Below, in pieces: positions 54,512 to 63,585 of a stretch of DNA of 63,585 nucleotides. The position numbers and the translations under genes were made by a program. The notes under the pieces were generated by a model. The model did no database searches and was not told the origin of the DNA. It saw nothing but the letters and a program-made list of their open reading frames with translations. Location: the NCBI GenBank assembly GCA_963839525.1, contig CAWIVJ010000003.1, forward strand, positions 1 to 63,585, given 5' to 3'. Every line of letters starts with the position of its first letter. The stretch's first letter is position 1. Source of the stretch: CAWIVJ01 sp963839525. GTDB lineage: Bacteria > Cyanobacteriota > Vampirovibrionia > Gastranaerophilales > Gastranaerophilaceae.

Positions 54512-54990
54512 GGCAGGGTGTCACAAAAAAATCAAAAAGAGAATTTTGGGGTAAATGCAATAAAATCTTTGTAAAATTATCTCTCTATGACACTCTAAGA
54601 ATTTGTAAATCCGTAAAGCCCGCCGTGTGTGGCGATAAATACAAAATAAAGCCCCGAAATACTCGCTATGAGCTTGTTTCTAGGCTTTATGGTGGAGGAT
54701 GTAATTTACGCAGCAAAAGTCTCTAAAAACAACGAACATTAGTCTGTTTTTCTTTAGTATAAATCGGGGCAGAGTTCCAAAAGTTTTTTGGTTTCTTTTT
54801 TACAAAAAAGAAACTACAGGGAATTTACAGGGAAATTTTGCGCTTTTTGATGATTTTTGCGTAATGCTTTAAAAAATAACCCCCTCATACATAGGGTTTT
54901 AACTACATGAATTCCCAAATTCCCTAAAAATTTAACAGGGAATTTATTTTTAATATCAGGGAATTAATACCTCAAAAAATCGATTTAAAT
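54512..54990 (-). repeat. recombination-site-like module, inverted copy
   Basis: Read on the minus strand from the AbiEii end: GGCATTTAAATCGATTTTTT, then TTCCCTG-type motifs (54945-54970, 54890-54930, and TTTCCCTGTAAATTCCCTGT near 54830). The core GAGACTTTTGCTGCGTAAAT (54707-54726) with ACATCCTCCACC follows. The right part TTTACCCCAAAATTCTCTTT (near 54545) matches copy 2. Order and spacing match copy 3. No gene is credible here. Confidence 0.72.
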
Positions 54991-54995
54991 GCCGT

Positions 54996-55949
54996 TTATT
55001 GATGAAAATTACTTTTGGGATTTTCAATGAATTCAACAACCTTTTTAAAACTTCCAATAGCTTTTTCAAACGTAATTACTTCATCTGTTTTTGCATAAGA
55101 CATTGAATCCACAAAATCCATATATTCCTGTTTGTAATTTTTATCGTTCATCAATTTATCCAAAGTCAGTTTTGCAAACTCAATTAAAGTATAATCCCTT
55201 TCAACTCCTCCACGACTTTTGTCGTTTATAAAAGAAGCGTTTAAAAGGTTTATAAATTCTGCATTAAATATTTCATCCTCCAACGCAGAAATATCATGAA
55301 GGTGTCTGACAATTGTCGGGTCATTTTCTCTTGTGTGTAAATCTTTGCTTCGGTCTTTGATAAATACCCGCCACATCAAAGCACTGAATTTGTTCGCAAT
55401 AACTTCCGGCGGCTGAATACAATCAATCTTCGTAGTCGAAAAATCTTTCATATAATCTGCTAAAAATGATTTTATACTGCAAACTTTTGCCGGTAGAATT
55501 AAGTTCTCAAAAGAGAATTCAACCTTGATATTTGGACGTAAATTAACAGAACCCTCAAACAGTTTTTCATACTCCATTTCAAAGCTGAAAAACTTGTTTT
55601 CATTTCGTTTTTTAACAAATTTTCTATAATCTTGCAATCTTCAATTTTGATTAATTCTTCCAAAATAAAATTGCAAAATCTTTTTCGATTTTCTCTTGAA
55701 AAGTTTCCGTGTAGTGTGAATTCTGAAATCAATATCTTCGGAAAATCTTTGGATTTTATTATATGCTTTTGACAGACAAGTTCCGCCTGAAAAAACAATT
55801 TTCACATCAGGATAATTTATCTTTGACAACATGGATAAAACTTTGACTACATAAATGTCTTTTTCAATAAACTGCGGAGCAATCCCGAATTCTCTTGAAT
55901 AGCTGCTAATTAAATTTATAATATCTGTCTTTGTTTCTGACTGTTTCAT
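54996..55949 (-). pseudogene. AbiEii-type nucleotidyltransferase toxin, frameshifted
   Basis: Three consecutive frames give one protein. The N-terminal part (55641-55949) has FIEKDIYVVKVLSMLSK, IVFSGGTCLSKAYNKIQRFS and EDIDFRIHTT, the GG/GS...ED.D nucleotidyltransferase motif. A middle frame reads ENRKRFCNFILEELIKIEDC. The C-terminal part (54996-55637) has FENLILPAKVCSIKSFLADY and PPEVIANKFSALMWRVF. Frame changes are near 55700 and 55640. It is likely inactive unless these are sequence errors. Confidence 0.82.
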
Positions 55950-56358
55950 ACTTTATATATTCACCGTTAAATCCGATTTTACGATTAATTCTGCCGAGTA
56001 CCGAAACCACTCTGCCTGTCGGAACCTGTGTTGTTTTGCCTTCATTGTACCATACTTCGTATTTGCTTGGAATTGTTTTTAACTTTCTTTTCTTTGCAAC
56101 GAGTTTGGCGATTTCAGGAAGACTTATTTGAGGGATTATTTGAGGGATTATTTTGCCGGAAAATTGAGATTTTTCAGCTTTAACATAAACTCCTTTTCCG
56201 ACCTTTAAGATAAGCTCTTTTTTTATAAGTTTTCTCAATGCACGCATAATCTGATCTTTATCAGATAAATCTTCAAAATCAGTCAGCATAAAAACGAAAT
56301 CTTTTGATTTCTTAATGCGATATTGAATTCTTGTTTCCAGTATTTGAACTATTGGCAT
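55906..56358 (-). CDS. AbiEi-like antitoxin (DUF6088 type)
   Basis: 150 residues. A winged-helix-like N-terminal part (DKDQIMRALRKLIKKELILK, VGKGVYVKAEKSQF) is followed by ISLPEIAKLVAKKRKLKTIP and the conserved GKTTQVPTGRVVSVLGRINR. It overlaps the toxin start by 44 bases, implying coupled translation. It probably represses the pair and neutralises the nucleotidyltransferase. Confidence 0.8.
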   Translation of the reverse strand: MPIVQILETRIQYRIKKSKDFVFMLTDFEDLSDKDQIMRALRKLIKKELILKVGKGVYVKAEKSQFSGKIIPQIIPQISLPEIAKLVAKKRKLKTIPSKYEVWYNEGKTTQVPTGRVVSVLGRINRKIGFNGEYIKYETVRNKDRYYKFN

Positions 56359-56519
56359 TTTGTTTAATCCTTAAATTACAAAAATACGACATCTATATTT
56401 ACAATTATACGACATTATATTACAAATTTCAACCCCATTTGAAATAAATTTAATTAGCAGAAAAATAAAAATTAAAACTTTTCTATTATATAATTAATAA
56501 GAAATCAGGAAGTTATATT

Positions 56520-57039
56520 ATGAGAACATTTGTATTAATATCAATTTTTTTATTACTTATTTGGTCATTTTTTATCGAGCCGAATATGTTGACTGTAAAA
56601 ACTATAAATTTCAACATTCCAAATTTAAAAGGCTTAAAGGTTGTTTTTATTGGAGATTTCCATATTAAGCCAAATCAAAAAAGCAGACTGAAATATGTTG
56701 TTAAAAAAATAAATGAAAACATCCTGATTTAATTCTATCTAACATCCCGTTCATCGGTCCTTTAATTGTCCCTTCTGATTATGGTAAAAAATATGCTCGG
56801 GGTTTAATTAAAGAAAATAGTAAAACAATGTTCGTCACAAAAGGAATCGGAACAAGCATTTTGCCTATATGGGAAAATATCATGATGATGCCTATAAAAG
56901 CACTATTTATGGTTCTTATTATCCTTCGGATGTTGAAAAAGTTGAAAAATTAGTTAATGGTCAATGGCAAAAGGTTAGCTTGGATGGTAATGATGATAAT
57001 CAAAGTAGAATGGTAGTAAACGTAAAACAAAAAAAGTAA
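56520..57039 (+). pseudogene. metallophosphoesterase remnant with internal deletion, and an attached gene tail
   Basis: 56520-56730 encodes a membrane anchor and the start of a YkuE-like phosphoesterase (LKVVFIGDFHIKPNQKSRLK). After a break, IPFIGPLIVPSDYGKKYARG and NSKTMFVTKGIGTSILPI are the end of the same family; the middle is deleted. From about 56865 an unrelated tail (YYPSDVEKVEKLVNGQWQKV) runs to a stop at 57039. Confidence 0.75.
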
Positions 57040-57109
57040 AATATGTCATATTTAGATAAGATAAAAATAGAGTGAATAAATGTATGATAATTTTATTTTT
57101 ACACATGCA

Positions 57110-57225
57110 GGTAAGTAAAAAAGGATTAGGTAAATCTCAAACAGAGAATTTGGGTAAAATTTGGCATAAATATCAGGGAAATAATACCTCAAAAAATCGA
57201 TTTAAATGCCTTTTTATTATAAAAA
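57110..57225 (-). repeat. scrap of the recombination-like module, inverted
   Basis: On the minus strand GGCATTTAAATCGATTTTTT, GAGGTATTATTTCCCTGATA, then TTTACCCAAATTCTCTGTTT. The left and right parts are joined with the core lost, as expected from an internal deletion. Confidence 0.6.
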
Positions 57226-57226
57226 A

Positions 57227-58110
57227 TCACTCAAACTTTCCATTCCAAAAGTTTCGCAGAATCTCTTTTAATGGTCGTTCTTCATCTGAATATTTTGGAA
57301 TATTCACTCTTTGCCAGAAAGATAATTTTTCATAAGGCGTCCCGATAAAAGGATTCCTTATCGGCATTAAAGTGTTTTTATCAAGAGAATCGGCAATAAC
57401 TCTTGAAATATCACAAGCAACCGCTTCAAATGGATTTTTCAATGCATAGTTACAAATTTGAGATAATTTTTTACCGTATTTTTTTTGATATTCTTCAATT
57501 TGACTCTCATCTATTATCAAGTTCTATTTTTTTAAGCAAAGTTTTACCGCCGAATTTACCCAAAAGTCTATCTAATGTATGACATGAGAAGATTCGTCAA
57601 GAAAATATCCAAAAAAGAACCTGTTCCTGTCTTGTTTTGTAGCATACCTAAAATCCGCTATTTTATCTATAAACTCCCAATTATACAGCCATCTAACATT
57701 AGATAAAGCTTGATTTTTAGCTGTTTAAAACTATTAAAGAAAATTATTCTTGATGGAGTTATTTCATCGGAATTTTTCTTTAGTTTTGTAGGCGCTAAAT
57801 TGCAAAAGCCATACATACTAGGATTATCTACATTTAAATCTTTAAAATCCTCAACAAAAATTCCTTTAGGTAATGCTAATTTTAATCCAAACATTTTGTT
57901 TAATTGTTCAAAAATATCAACTGTTTTTTCGCAGCACCAGGCAATTATTTTATTGCCTTTAAAATCTGTTGGTATACCTTTTTGTGAAAGTTTTTTGATA
58001 TATCCAAAACATTAGCATTTTTAATTTCTTGAACCATTTTAGACGTTAAACCTGCCTCAAAATTAGCTTTTTTGTTTTGAGGTTTAACGCAATTATTCTT
58101 TTTGAAAAGA
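57227..58110 (-). pseudogene. decayed gene of unknown family
   Basis: One protein can be followed through several frame breaks. It reads ANFEAGLTSKMVQEIKNANV, DFKGNKIIAWCCEKTVDIFE, MFGLKLALPKGIFVEDFKDL, FRYATKQDRNRFFFGYFLDE, then the longest intact piece 57227-57520 (IDESQIEEYQKKYGKKLSQI, NPFIGTPYEKLSFWQRV). The N terminus has a tag-like ANFEAG. Function is not recognised. Confidence 0.6.
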
Positions 58111-58185
58111 AAAAGTTATTTTCAAATGAAGTTTCCTTAATTTTGTCTGATTATATAAAACTCGAAATAAAAAAAATTTGCTAGT

Positions 58186-58316
58186 TGAGCTTACGGAAAA
58201 AGTCTCACTTACGTCACCCTGAATTTATTTCAGGGTCGCAAAGTCGCTCGCTAATGCGATGCTGAAACAAGTTCAGCAAGACGTTTGTCTATTTTGAGAC
58301 TTTTTCCGTAAGCTCA
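58186..58316. mobile_element. 131-bp MITE-like element with 22-bp perfect terminal inverted repeats
   Basis: TGAGCTTACGGAAAAAGTCT plus CA at 58186-58207 is matched exactly by its complement at 58295-58316. The interior carries GTCACCCTGAATTTATTTCA and GCTGAAACAAGTTCAGCAAG, pieces of the dispersed GTCATCCTGA repeat. It has no coding capacity. Confidence 0.75.
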
Positions 58317-58415
58317 GTTTATTTTAATTTGTAAATTTTTTTAATAATTATGATAAAAACGGTTAATTATTTTTGTTTACGTGTTTTTATGAAAATAACA
58401 AAAAGGCGTGTATGC

Positions 58416-61179
58416 ATGCAAGTTAATAGTGTAGTTAATTCACAGATTATTCAGCGTAGGCAGAATTTCAAAGGAAGTTCTGCGGATTCCGGTGTGGTTT
58501 CGACTTCGCCGGATTACCAGCCGGTTCCTTTAGAGGCTTCAAGAGCTTATGCTTCACCTCAAATAACAGAAGGTTATAGAGAAATTGAGACTTTTGAGGT
58601 GCCGTATATTGGGAAAGGGAAATTATATGAATTAAAAAATGGGCATAAGGTTGCCATTATTCCTAAAAAATGGTCCTATAGTTATCAATACATTTGTTAA
58701 GGCAGGAGAAGAACAAGAACCTGTAACAGGACATTTTTTAGAACATTTAATTTACAATTCTGAAAATAAAGTTGATGGAGAAAATTTTGCAAACATTATT
58801 TCAGATATTGGAGCATTTAGATCTGCTACTACTCACAATGAGTATACTAATTATCGTTTGGCTTACCCTCTGGGCTATGAAGAGAATATTGAAAAATTAA
58901 TAAAAATACAGGCTAATTTATTACAGCATCCACAAATTTCAATAAATAAAATAGAAAAAGAAAAAGGTGTATTAATATCAGAATATACATTGAATCCAAT
59001 ACAAAAGAGCAATATAGAAAAAGAAAAAATTAATTATCTGGTTCTTAATGAATTATTTGGTCTAAATGAACAACCAAAAGAACAAATCAATGAAATTGAG
59101 AAAGTAAATTCAACATCTTTAGGGCAAATTATTAATTTTTATAATAAATATTACAATAACAATAATATGGTTACAATTATTGAAGGAGATGTAAATTCTG
59201 CCAGCGTAATAAAAACTTTTAGCAAATATTTTAATAAACCTAATTGCACTACAAATATAAAAAACTCGCCCAAGCAAAATTTATCAAAACCTATTCAATC
59301 AACCAGAAGAATCGATGTAAATTTAGATTCTAATATTTATAAGAATATTCAAGTAAATTTTGTAGGACCTGAAAATAATGATGAAAAAGAGCATTTTCTT
59401 GCTCAGATGTTGCAAACATATGTTTCTAAGAAAAAATTAGGCTATCATGTAAATAAAATTAACACAAATGATTACCCTGCAAATAAATCAATCTTAAGGT
59501 TTTCCATTGAAGCTAAAGAAGGTAATGAGGAACTTGAATTAAAAGAATTATATAAAAAAATATTTGATTTGACACAGAAAGAGATTTCTGACGAGGATTT
59601 TTCACTATTAAGACTAAGACTCAAGAATTATTACTCTTTTATTGCAGAATCTGCACCTGTATTATCAGAAATAATCGGAGAAAATTTTGTTCAAAGCGGA
59701 AAAATCAACATAAATAATGAATATAAGCTTATTGATACTATAACAAAAAATGAATTACAAGATTTTGCTAAAAAATATATTGATTTTGATAAAGCATTAA
59801 TAATAGTTACGCATAATAAATCTACTTCAAGCAATTTACCTGTTCAGCCTTCTTTTAAAGGACGAAATGGCAGTATTGATACTAAAGATATGACTGAATA
59901 CAAATATCCAAATAATCTTCAATTAATTGTCGATAATTCTGAAGGAATTACAAGAACTACATATAGACTAAATTTAATTCCTAATAAAATACCTGATGTA
60001 AAGCCAGGTGTTGTTACTTTATTAAAATTTATGCTTGAAGATAATATTAAAAATAAATTGTCTCAATATTTATTTGAAAAACCGGAATTTAAAATGCAAT
60101 TAAATAATTTAGACTTATTGGTACGTATACCACCGGAACAGGCAATAAATGTTGTAAAATTTGTTAATTCTATATTTCAATCTCCTAATTTAACTCAAAA
60201 ATTACTTGATATAAATAAAGTAGGTTTAAGAGCCTATTATAAGGTTCTTAATGAGAATTCCATTTATACTTTAAATCAACAAAAATATAAAGATTACCCG
60301 CTTAAGGAAGTTTTAGAAAGAGAGTCTTCTTATGAAAACATATTAAAGAAAATCGATGAAGTGCAATTGTCGGATATAGTTGATTTATATAATCAACTAA
60401 TTACAAATGCTCAAGGAAAAGTTATTCTTGTTATACCAAAAAATGAATTTGATAAACAAAAACAAAATATTTTATCAAAAATTGGAGAGGGTTTTCCAAT
60501 TCTGCAAGAAAAACAAAAAGACGGTTTTGTTCCTAAGATAAATATTAAGCCTATTACAAACACGAAGATATTATTTAACGAAATAAAAAATAATAATGCT
60601 TCTATTTTACAAGATTTTCAGATACCTAATAATGGCAATTTAAAGGAACAAATTACTGTTAAATTACTTAGTTTAATTTTAGGTGATTCCACAAATTCAA
60701 GAATAGAATCTGACTTAAGAGAAAAACAAGGACTCTCCTATTTTTCTGGCTCTGTTTATAAAACAGATGGCATTCTTGGATATTTCAGCATAGGATCATA
60801 TTTTCCCGCTAATCAACAAAGCTCAGATAATGTAAAAATCGTACTCGATTCTTTAAAAAATCAAATAGACTATATTATTAATGAACCCATTTCAGAAAAA
60901 GAGCTTAAAAGAGTTAAAACACTTTTAAAGAGTGATATTATAGGTTTAATGGAACTTTCAAGCGATAGAAGCGATGTTTTAAATGAATATGGATTAAGTA
61001 ATTTAAAAAACTTATTTAAAATTATAGATGGAATATCCTCCCAAGATATTGAATTTGTGGCAAAAACTTATTTCACAAAGCCATCTATAATTTCCCTAAG
61101 CGTAAATAAAGATGTCTTTGAAGCTAATAAAGCTTATATAAAAACACAAGGAGAAGTTATTGGTGAAGATATTTTTTAA
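58416..61179 (+). pseudogene. M16-family zinc peptidase with a one-base frameshift in an A run
   Basis: About 920 residues if the frame is repaired. The first frame (58416-58700) carries the tag-like RRQNFKGSS at residues about 16-24 and ends in NGHKVAIIPK. The second (to 61179) continues NGPIVINTFVKAGEEQEPV, with the inverted zinc motif HFLEHLIYNSENK and the distal GVLISEYTL. A second M16 half begins near residue 410 (SFKGRNGSIDTKDMTEYKYP) and ends with LREKQGLSYFSGSVYKT. The break is at A6 (58665-58670), where A5 would restore the frame: slippage or sequence error. Confidence 0.85.
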
Positions 61180-61402
61180 TATCTATTCCCCTAAATACAT
61201 TTTAAATCCAGATTTTTGGTCAAATTATAATGATAAGTTAAGAAATGTAAATGCAAATTTTTATGTCTAAAATCCTTGAAAATCAATAACTTTACAAAAA
61301 GATACAATTTTTTGCGAAATTTAATTAGCAAATTTTTAAATTACAAGTTTTCAAACATGCAGAAAATAAGCGTATGCACTAGCTTAAAGAGGTTTAGTAA
61401 GT

Positions 61403-62038
61403 ATGAAATTGGAATCATCTACAAATATTTACAAAATTCAGTATTGTAAATTTAGAAACTCTAAAAGAAATAGAATTTACCCCGATAAATCTTTAATTAG
61501 TTTTAAGGGGTTAAATAAAATTGGTGAAGAAATTATTGGTGAGCAGGGTGCGGAACTAAGTAAAAAATTTAGTAAAAAAATTATAAGATTTGTAGAAGAG
61601 TCCCTAGATTCCATTAAAAACATAATTAGGAAAATAAAAAAAGAAAATGATTTACCTTTTACAAATAAACCTTTAATTGCTGCAGCATCATATGATGATT
61701 CTTGTAAATATTCTATATTAGAAGCAAAAAAACTTTTAGACAATGATCAAGTACCAGACAATGCTAAAAAAGAAATAAAAAGCGCTTTAGAGTATGCTCA
61801 AGATTATTTTGATTCCGATGGTCAACTTAATATTAATGCTAAAACTGTTATTGATAAAGCGAATACGCATGCTGAACAGGCTAAAGATGGTTTAATGAAA
61901 GCAATAGAAAAAGCTGGTGATAAAATTAAAAAAGCTGGATATGATGTAGGATATAGAGGGATCGATAAAAAAAAAGGCAAATTAACTAGAAGTGGACAAA
62001 GTAAAATAAGCAATCCGCTTAAACATCATGAGATTTGA
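61403..62038 (+). CDS. protein with N-terminal SFKG tag and charged helical body, function unknown
   Basis: 211 residues. The tag-like DKSLISFKGLNKIGEE is at residues about 30-45. The body is helical and rich in K, E and A (VEESLDSIKNIIRKIKKEND; HAEQAKDGLMKAIEKAGDKI). No catalytic motif. A further decayed region downstream (to about 62430) looks like its former C-terminal part or a similar gene. AAAGAGGT precedes the start. Confidence 0.55.
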   Translation: MKLESSTNIYKIQYCKFRNSKRNRIYPDKSLISFKGLNKIGEEIIGEQGAELSKKFSKKIIRFVEESLDSIKNIIRKIKKENDLPFTNKPLIAAASYDDSCKYSILEAKKLLDNDQVPDNAKKEIKSALEYAQDYFDSDGQLNINAKTVIDKANTHAEQAKDGLMKAIEKAGDKIKKAGYDVGYRGIDKKKGKLTRSGQSKISNPLKHHEI

Positions 62039-62430
62039 TAATTCCGATGGTTTTAATCATCGTGATAGAACATCATTTAGAGGCGGAAATAATGAAATTG
62101 ATTTGGAAAGAACTAATGAATTAGCAGATCATGATCTTTACAGATAATGATAGTGTTTTCCAGGTACTCATAATATAGATGATGTAACTGATTTTACATC
62201 AAAACAAGCAAGACTTTTGATAATATTACTGATAGTCATGACTTAGATTCTGATATCCTAGAAAATGCTAATGTTCCGGATATTGATTTTGATGGCCACG
62301 AAATTGACCCGATATTTTACGGAACATAGTACAAATGCCTTTGATAACCTTTCGGATTTAGCTTCCGAAAAAATAAATAAACTTAATACTCTTTCAGAAA
62401 ATTTTGATTTTCTTTGGGAGGCAGATAATA
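62039..62430 (+). pseudogene. decayed Asp/Asn-rich coding region
   Basis: Broken frames read FDNSDGFNHRDRTSFRGGNN, EIDLERTNELADHDLYR, then DSHDLDSDILENANVPDIDF and FDNLSDLASEKINKLNTLSE. It continues the charged style of the upstream gene and is cut by the inverted IS remnant. Confidence 0.5.
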
Positions 62431-62703
62431 TGCAGTGGTAACTTGGAGTTGTTGCAAAAAGTCCTGTACGCTTTTGCAACAAACTGCAACCGTTATCACT
62501 GCGAATATATTCAGGAATACCTTCTGTAAAAAATAAATCAGCAAGGGATTCAAGAATTGCATCCGATTTTAAGCTATAACCTACTTTTAGTTTCAAGCAT
62601 TTTCTTGTGTATTCATCAATTACTGTTAGTATCCTGATTTTCTTACCGTTTGCAAGCCTGTCTTGTACAAAATCATAGCTCCAAATGTGATTCTTATGCA
62701 AAA
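62428..62703 (-). mobile_element. internal fragment of an IS3-family OrfB, inverted
   Basis: It matches the intact element closely (KNHIWSYDFVQDRLANGKKI; FFTEGIPEYIRSDNG) but both termini are missing and a T-run base is lost. It separates two gene remnants. Confidence 0.88.
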
Positions 62704-62834
62704 CGGCGATAATAATGCCACTCATTTGGGTCATTAATGAAATCTTCCATTTCGGAGATTAGTAAATCTGCTTTTTCTGGTAATTTTTCAATAGTGGTAG
62801 GGGCTTGTTGGGCTTTAATAATTTCTTTAAACAT
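62704..62834 (-). pseudogene. 5' gene fragment cut by the IS remnant
   Basis: Starts MFKEIIKAQQAPTTIEKLPE, continues ISEMEDFINDPNEWHYYRR and runs into the IS fragment. Family not recognised. Confidence 0.45.
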
Positions 62835-62888
62835 TTCTTAGATGCTCGGAACTCTTAAATTTTACATTGATTTTACTTAAATCTGTTA

Positions 62889-63585
62889 GTGCTTTTAAAT
62901 GAATTATTTGAGAAAACTCAAAATATTTTGTTTAATAACAGAATGGATAAAAAATGTGGAATGAAGTCGAATTCACATTCAATTTTAGCAGGTAAGATAT
63001 TTGATGATAAGAATAATAAAATGACTCCTTCACATAGCAATACGCGAAAAAGAAAGTACAGGTATTATGTGAGTCAACCAAGTTTAAAAGATTCAAAATC
63101 AGAGTCAGGCAGTGTTGATAAAATTCCGGCAGGTGAGGTTGAAAAATTTGTTACTGAAACAATAAAAGAATTTTTAACAAATACAAAGGAAATCCAAAAA
63201 TACATTAAAGATTTTGATGTTACCAAACAGAAAGAAATTTTAAAGGCGATTAAAAATATTGAAAATTTTGCGGAAGAAAGTTCTCCGGGCACTTTTAAAT
63301 AAGGTTGTAATTTTAGAAGATTCAATTGAAATTACAATTTGTGAAAATGCATTGATAAAAACACTTGAAAATTTGGCGAATGAAATTGAGTTACCTGAAC
63401 AAATAACCACAGAAATGGATGCCCAGATTAAAATATTAAAGAAAGTTGAAATTACAAAAACATCGCGGTCTGGAAATATTTTAATAATAAATTCAGAAGA
63501 TAAACTGACACCATTTCCAAATCCGTATTTAATAAATGCGATTATAAAAAGTCATTACTGGCATAAGTTACTATTTGAAGGGAAA
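62889..63585 (+). pseudogene. large serine recombinase, C-terminal part, frameshifted and running off the window
   Basis: LFEKTQNILFNNRMDKKCGM, LAGKIFDDKNNKMTPSHSNT and RKYRYYVSQPSLKD belong to the recombinase and zinc-ribbon-adjacent region of large serine recombinases. The frame changes near 63290 and goes on KVVILEDSIEITICENALIK, then ILKKVEITKTSRSGNILI. The catalytic N-terminal domain is absent. It is the only trace of a site-specific recombinase in the window. Confidence 0.7.

Noticed and set aside
54463..54726. An 87-codon plus-strand open frame in the inverted module
   Set aside because: It lies wholly within the repeated noncoding module and has no similar frame in the other copies.

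Overview
The window is AT-rich and reads like a chromosome of a non-photosynthetic relative of Cyanobacteria, probably Melainabacteria/Vampirovibrionia of the gut-associated Gastranaerophilales type. This is an inference. Support comes from the order rpsM-rpsK-rpsD-rpoA-rplQ-truA-rplM-rpsI, which matches the cyanobacterial arrangement. Gram-negative envelope genes (lpxK, mlaE-mlaF-mlaD) and degenerate heptanucleotide repeats between genes, which recall cyanobacterial STRR repeats, also fit. No photosynthesis gene is visible.

Region 1 (1-5.8 kb) holds the end of pnp, carrying four apparent one-base insertions, then tRNA-Leu(GAG), a TPR protein, pth, an HTH regulator and tRNA-Lys(TTT). The tRNA is followed by a tandem 129-bp repeat that carries pieces of its own 5' half. 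Region 2 (5.9-23.3 kb) is the ribosomal block, read on the minus strand in two parts. One runs infA-rpmJ-rpsM-rpsK-rpsD-rpoA-rplQ-truA-rplM-rpsI. The other runs rpsJ-rplC-rplD-rplW-rplB-rpsS-rplV-rpsC-rplP-rpmC-rpsQ-rplN-rplX-rplE-rpsN-rpsH-rplF-rplR. The usual tail of the second part (rpsE, rplO, secY, adk) is missing. Between the two parts lie a CinA-type amidase, a helical repeat protein and a secreted hydrolase-fold protein without a normal catalytic triad. Region 3 (23.6-28.8 kb) is a probable minus-strand operon: small protein-mlaE-mlaF-mlaD-lpxK-nth. Region 4 (28.9-32.4 kb) holds a DUF192 protein, a GIY-YIG nuclease, a YhcH-family protein, a membrane-anchored RelA/SpoT-type synthetase with a small downstream gene, and tRNA-Ser(GGA).

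Region 5 (32.4-63.6 kb) is accessory DNA that begins at tRNA-Ser. It contains Fic, an intact IS3-family element, GrpE-like and AAA+ remnants, HipB-HipA, an N-terminally anchored protein of unknown function, a small HTH protein, DUF3800, two GH13 amylases (one frameshifted), a large secreted protein with a patatin, a PocR-GAF-GAF sensor, a DUF488-DUF488-OB-like operon facing a Pif1-like helicase, a broken AbiEi/AbiEii pair, several decayed genes, an M16 peptidase and a serine-recombinase fragment. The most notable feature is a repeated noncoding module that punctuates these cargo genes. It combines clustered TTCCCTG motifs, a core near GACTTTTGCTG...CAATATCCGG, a strong terminator hairpin and a right-hand motif near TTTTTCGAGGTGG. 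It lies directly at the 3' ends of cargo genes and its first copy adjoins the 3' end of tRNA-Ser. It resembles a chain of recombination sites in a cassette-like array, yet no intact integrase is in the window.

A second recurring signal is a short N-terminal motif ([LIQ][SN]F[KGN]G-like, residues about 15-40) in otherwise unrelated proteins, a candidate targeting tag. Small frameshifts are frequent, and some, notably in pnp, may be sequence errors rather than biology.
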